This document shows positions 38,010-40,000 of a DNA stretch of 40,000 nucleotides, piece after piece. Source of the DNA: Mesostigma viride (taxonomy: Eukaryota; Streptophyta; Mesostigmatophyceae; Mesostigmatales; Mesostigmataceae); assembly GCA_009746045.1 (NCBI GenBank), contig RPFO01000246.1, positions 1,430,295 to 1,470,294 of the forward strand. The letters run 5' to 3'. Made by a program: the position numbers and the translations under genes. Each line of letters opens with the position of its first letter. The stretch's first letter is position 1. Below the pieces are notes generated by a model, which was given only the letters and a program-made list of their open reading frames with translations, had not been told where the DNA came from and did no database searches.

Positions 38010-39945
38010 AGCCACGAGCCACGAGGTAGCCATGGCTGACGGCGGAGCTCAGAACTTTCGCGTCTGAGCCCCCAATTCCGTCAGATCACTTGCAACCGAT
38101 GCATCTTTTCTAGGCGCATCTGCTACTATAAACGGTTACAGCTGTATTATCGCAGTATTGTGACCGGCCTGCAGCTATTATACGCGAACTGCTATTATGA
38201 CGAGCAAACGCACAACAACGCAACGCAGCCTGGCGAATGCGTTAGGCAATGAAAATACGTCTGCAGCTCCGGCTGCAGCTTCGCCCACCGGCCCAGATGG
38301 CAACGGTGACACTAGTCGTGCACTGGTGCTCGCCCAGCCTCCCGGGCTTGCCTCGCCATCTGCATCGCCTGAACCTAAGCGCAGTCGCTCTGCTGAGCCG
38401 CCCTGGGAAGAGACCTCCTTTGACGTCAACAGCTCCGGCTTCTGGCAACGCAGCCCCGGTTGGTTCATGGAAGACGTGTTTTTCGGCGATCACGCCTCGC
38501 TTCTAGCCCTGTGCGTGTACCTCACGTCCCACAACCGCGGCCGCTGGCCTGGTAATGGCCAGCTTGTCGACCCCGCCGAGGCTCTCCCAATCATTCACCG
38601 CATGAGTCGCCCCAAGCTTCAACGCTTCGCCCTCTGCTCCCTTGTTGGACGCTCCGAATCCGCGATCTGGGCTTCCCCACCGCCCCCCCCCACCTTCCCC
38701 ACCGAAGCCACCATCCGCACCCTCCTCAAGGAAGCTTTCGAGCAGCACGTGACCCCTCTTGCCGCAGATGTGGCGGCAATTGGCGGCACGCTGGCTGCTG
38801 AGCTTCCCACCATCCCCACCGCCCCCGCCACCCTCCTCGCCTCCACCCCCCCCCCCCTCCGCCTCCACCGACTCCATCACCGCCCAGCTCCGCGACATCG
38901 ACCAGCGCCTGCAAGGATAATGCAATCGCTATCGAGGTCTTGCAGAACACAGCAGGCCTCACCGCCCAGGCAGTGAAGGACCTTGCCGCCAAGCCAGCTC
39001 CGGCTGGCCTGGCCGGCGATGCTCCTCCCATCACCACCTGGGCGGACATGCTTAAGCAACATACCACCTCCACCACCTCCGCCGTCGCAGCCCAGCTCCA
39101 GCGGCAGACGCTTGACCTCCGCGAGGAGGCCGAGCTCGCCAAGCGCAGCCTCAACGCCATACTCAAGAACTTCGACATGGAAGAAGGTGAGAATTCCGAG
39201 AAGCTGGCACGCGCGTTTGAGAGCAAAATCCTTGCACGCATGGGCCTTCTTGGTGAGATCAAGCTGACCGCCCACCGCCTCCCCCGCGCGTGGGGGAAGG
39301 CAGGGGCGCCTCCGCTTCTTCTCATCTTTGACAGCCCAGCGGACAAGATTTCGTTTCTCAGACGCCGCAAGCGGCTCTCGGAGACTCACTTCACCGTGGA
39401 CGACGACTTGACCCTGGCACAGCAACAACGGCGACGGGAGCGATGGCCGACCTACCTCCAGCTCCGGCAGACCAAGGCGGGCCAGCCGGTGTACTGGAAG
39501 GGGGCGGCCATCTACGTCGGCCACAAGCCCTGGCAAGCGACCCCCTCGACCCCCGCGGCCCCAGCAGCTCCAGCCCCAGCCTAGGGGAATACAGCAGCAG
39601 TAGTGTAGACTAGTTAGACCGTGGCCTTGTACATGCCCGCCTACTACACGGGCACGATACCAGCTTAGCCCTAGCCTTTTTAGTCATGTACATGTGTGCC
39701 TATGATGAGCCACCCTCCAGAGGATGACTAGCTTTATTTAATTATGCAGTGCCCACGCAGGGAGTCCCTCCCTGCTGAGAAGCCATGCCCTAGCTCTTGT
39801 ATAGCCATGATGATCTTCCCCCCACATGACATACTCCCCCTTAGCTGGGCATAGTGTGAAGATCATGAGGGGGCAGGTGCCCCTGGTGCACCTAGATCAA
39901 GGGTAGCTTACATTCCCACCCTTGCATGAAGTAGCCTAGAATGTA
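38010..39945 (+). mobile_element. ORF1-only non-LTR element copy (copy C)
   Basis: It begins with ACGAGCC heptamers directly after the microsatellite. The leader matches copies A and B (GCCATGGCTGACGGCGGAGC, ACTTGCAACCGATGCATC, TAGGCGCATCTGCTACTA). ORF1 is at 38197-39584 and the 3' UTR follows to at least CCTAGAATGTATTAA near 39945. It departs from copies B and D there (CCCCTAAATGGG...) instead of continuing to CAACGGAG, so the 3' end is different, truncated or rearranged. No ORF2 is present. Confidence 0.8.
38197..39584 (+). pseudogene. L1-ORF1p-like protein of copy C (best-preserved copy)
   Basis: The ATG at 38197 starts MTSKRTTTQRSLANALGNEN; the first frame runs to 38976. From 38940 a second frame runs to the TAG at 39582-39584. 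The frame changes lie in a C-run at about 38847-38860 and near 38920. The N-terminus is low-complexity with S-P-E-P-K-R-S-R. The middle has E-Q-H-V-T-P-L-A-A-D-V-A-A-I-G-G. The second piece has a coiled-coil stretch (L-D-L-R-E-E-A-E-L-A-K-R-S-L-N), P-P-L-L-L-I-F-D-S-P-A-D-K-I, T-V-D-D-D-L-T-L-A-Q-Q-Q-R-R-R-E-R-W-P and Y-W-K-G-A-A-I-Y-V. This is the coiled coil, RRM and C-terminal-domain order of L1 ORF1p. Binding of element RNA is inferred from the family. Confidence 0.78.
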
Positions 39946-40000
39946 TTAACCCCTAAATGGGCAGAAATACTGCCGATGCATCGGCTGTAACTTCACAATT
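39946..40000. other. Window end, short palindrome GCCGATGCATCGGC
   Basis: The last bases contain a 14-bp perfect palindrome near 39973-39986. Its GATGCATC core recalls the leader of the ORF1-only elements. It is too short to interpret. Confidence 0.35.

Noticed and set aside
37827-38033. ORF of S-I-D-R repeats
   Set aside because: It is simply a translated GATA/GATC microsatellite.

Overview
The window is nuclear DNA of a eukaryote, most likely a flagellated green alga (or early-branching streptophyte). The three host genes I can assemble have GC-rich exons, GT-AG introns and the expected mix of relatives: an axonemal outer-arm dynein intermediate chain close to Chlamydomonas IC69 (ODA6/IC2, DNAI2), a plant-type trehalose-6-phosphate phosphatase, and a plant-type (BIG BROTHER-like) RING-H2 E3 ubiquitin ligase. 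The dynein gene implies motile cilia and the phosphatase is of the plant type. The species cannot be named from sequence alone.

Layout: 1-172 is the 3' end of a non-LTR retroelement, followed by a hairpin. 1022-1492 (-) is a small Cys-rich ORF. 2077-12830 (-) is one Ty3/gypsy chromovirus with two LTRs, a 5-bp target duplication, PBS and PPT. It carries an RNase H1 N-terminal (viroplasmin-like) ORF upstream of gag and a long unrecognised ORF after the chromodomain. 12836-14648 is repeat-rich intergenic DNA. 14649-19393 (+) is the six-exon dynein gene. 19792-20657 (-) is a truncated ORF1 retroelement copy. 20953-27206/27416 (-) is the six-exon E3 ligase; its first exon holds about 46 copies of a 36-bp repeat, and its second intron holds a 776-bp MITE with 16-bp TIRs and an 8-bp TSD. 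27417-29454 is a head-to-head intergenic region with two short (AAC)n-tailed retroposons and a palindrome. 29455-31385 (+) is the phosphatase (four exons). 32555-34696 (-) is a TSD-bounded 2.1-kb element that encodes only an L1-ORF1p-like protein. 37153-37623 (+) is a 5'-truncated copy sharing its 3' end, and 38010 to about 39945 (+) is another ORF1-only copy.

No operon-like cooperation is expected among these genes. The most interesting items are a HAL1-like family of ORF1-only LINE derivatives (three ORF1 copies plus detached 3' ends), the accessory ORFs of the chromovirus, the Met-rich repeat tract in the E3 ligase, tandemly duplicated splice donors in the dynein gene, and a family of AAC-tailed mini-retroposons. 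Several reading-frame breaks fall in repeats only, many in short homopolymers, while unique host exons are clean. Residual assembly indels in repeats are therefore a serious alternative to real decay.
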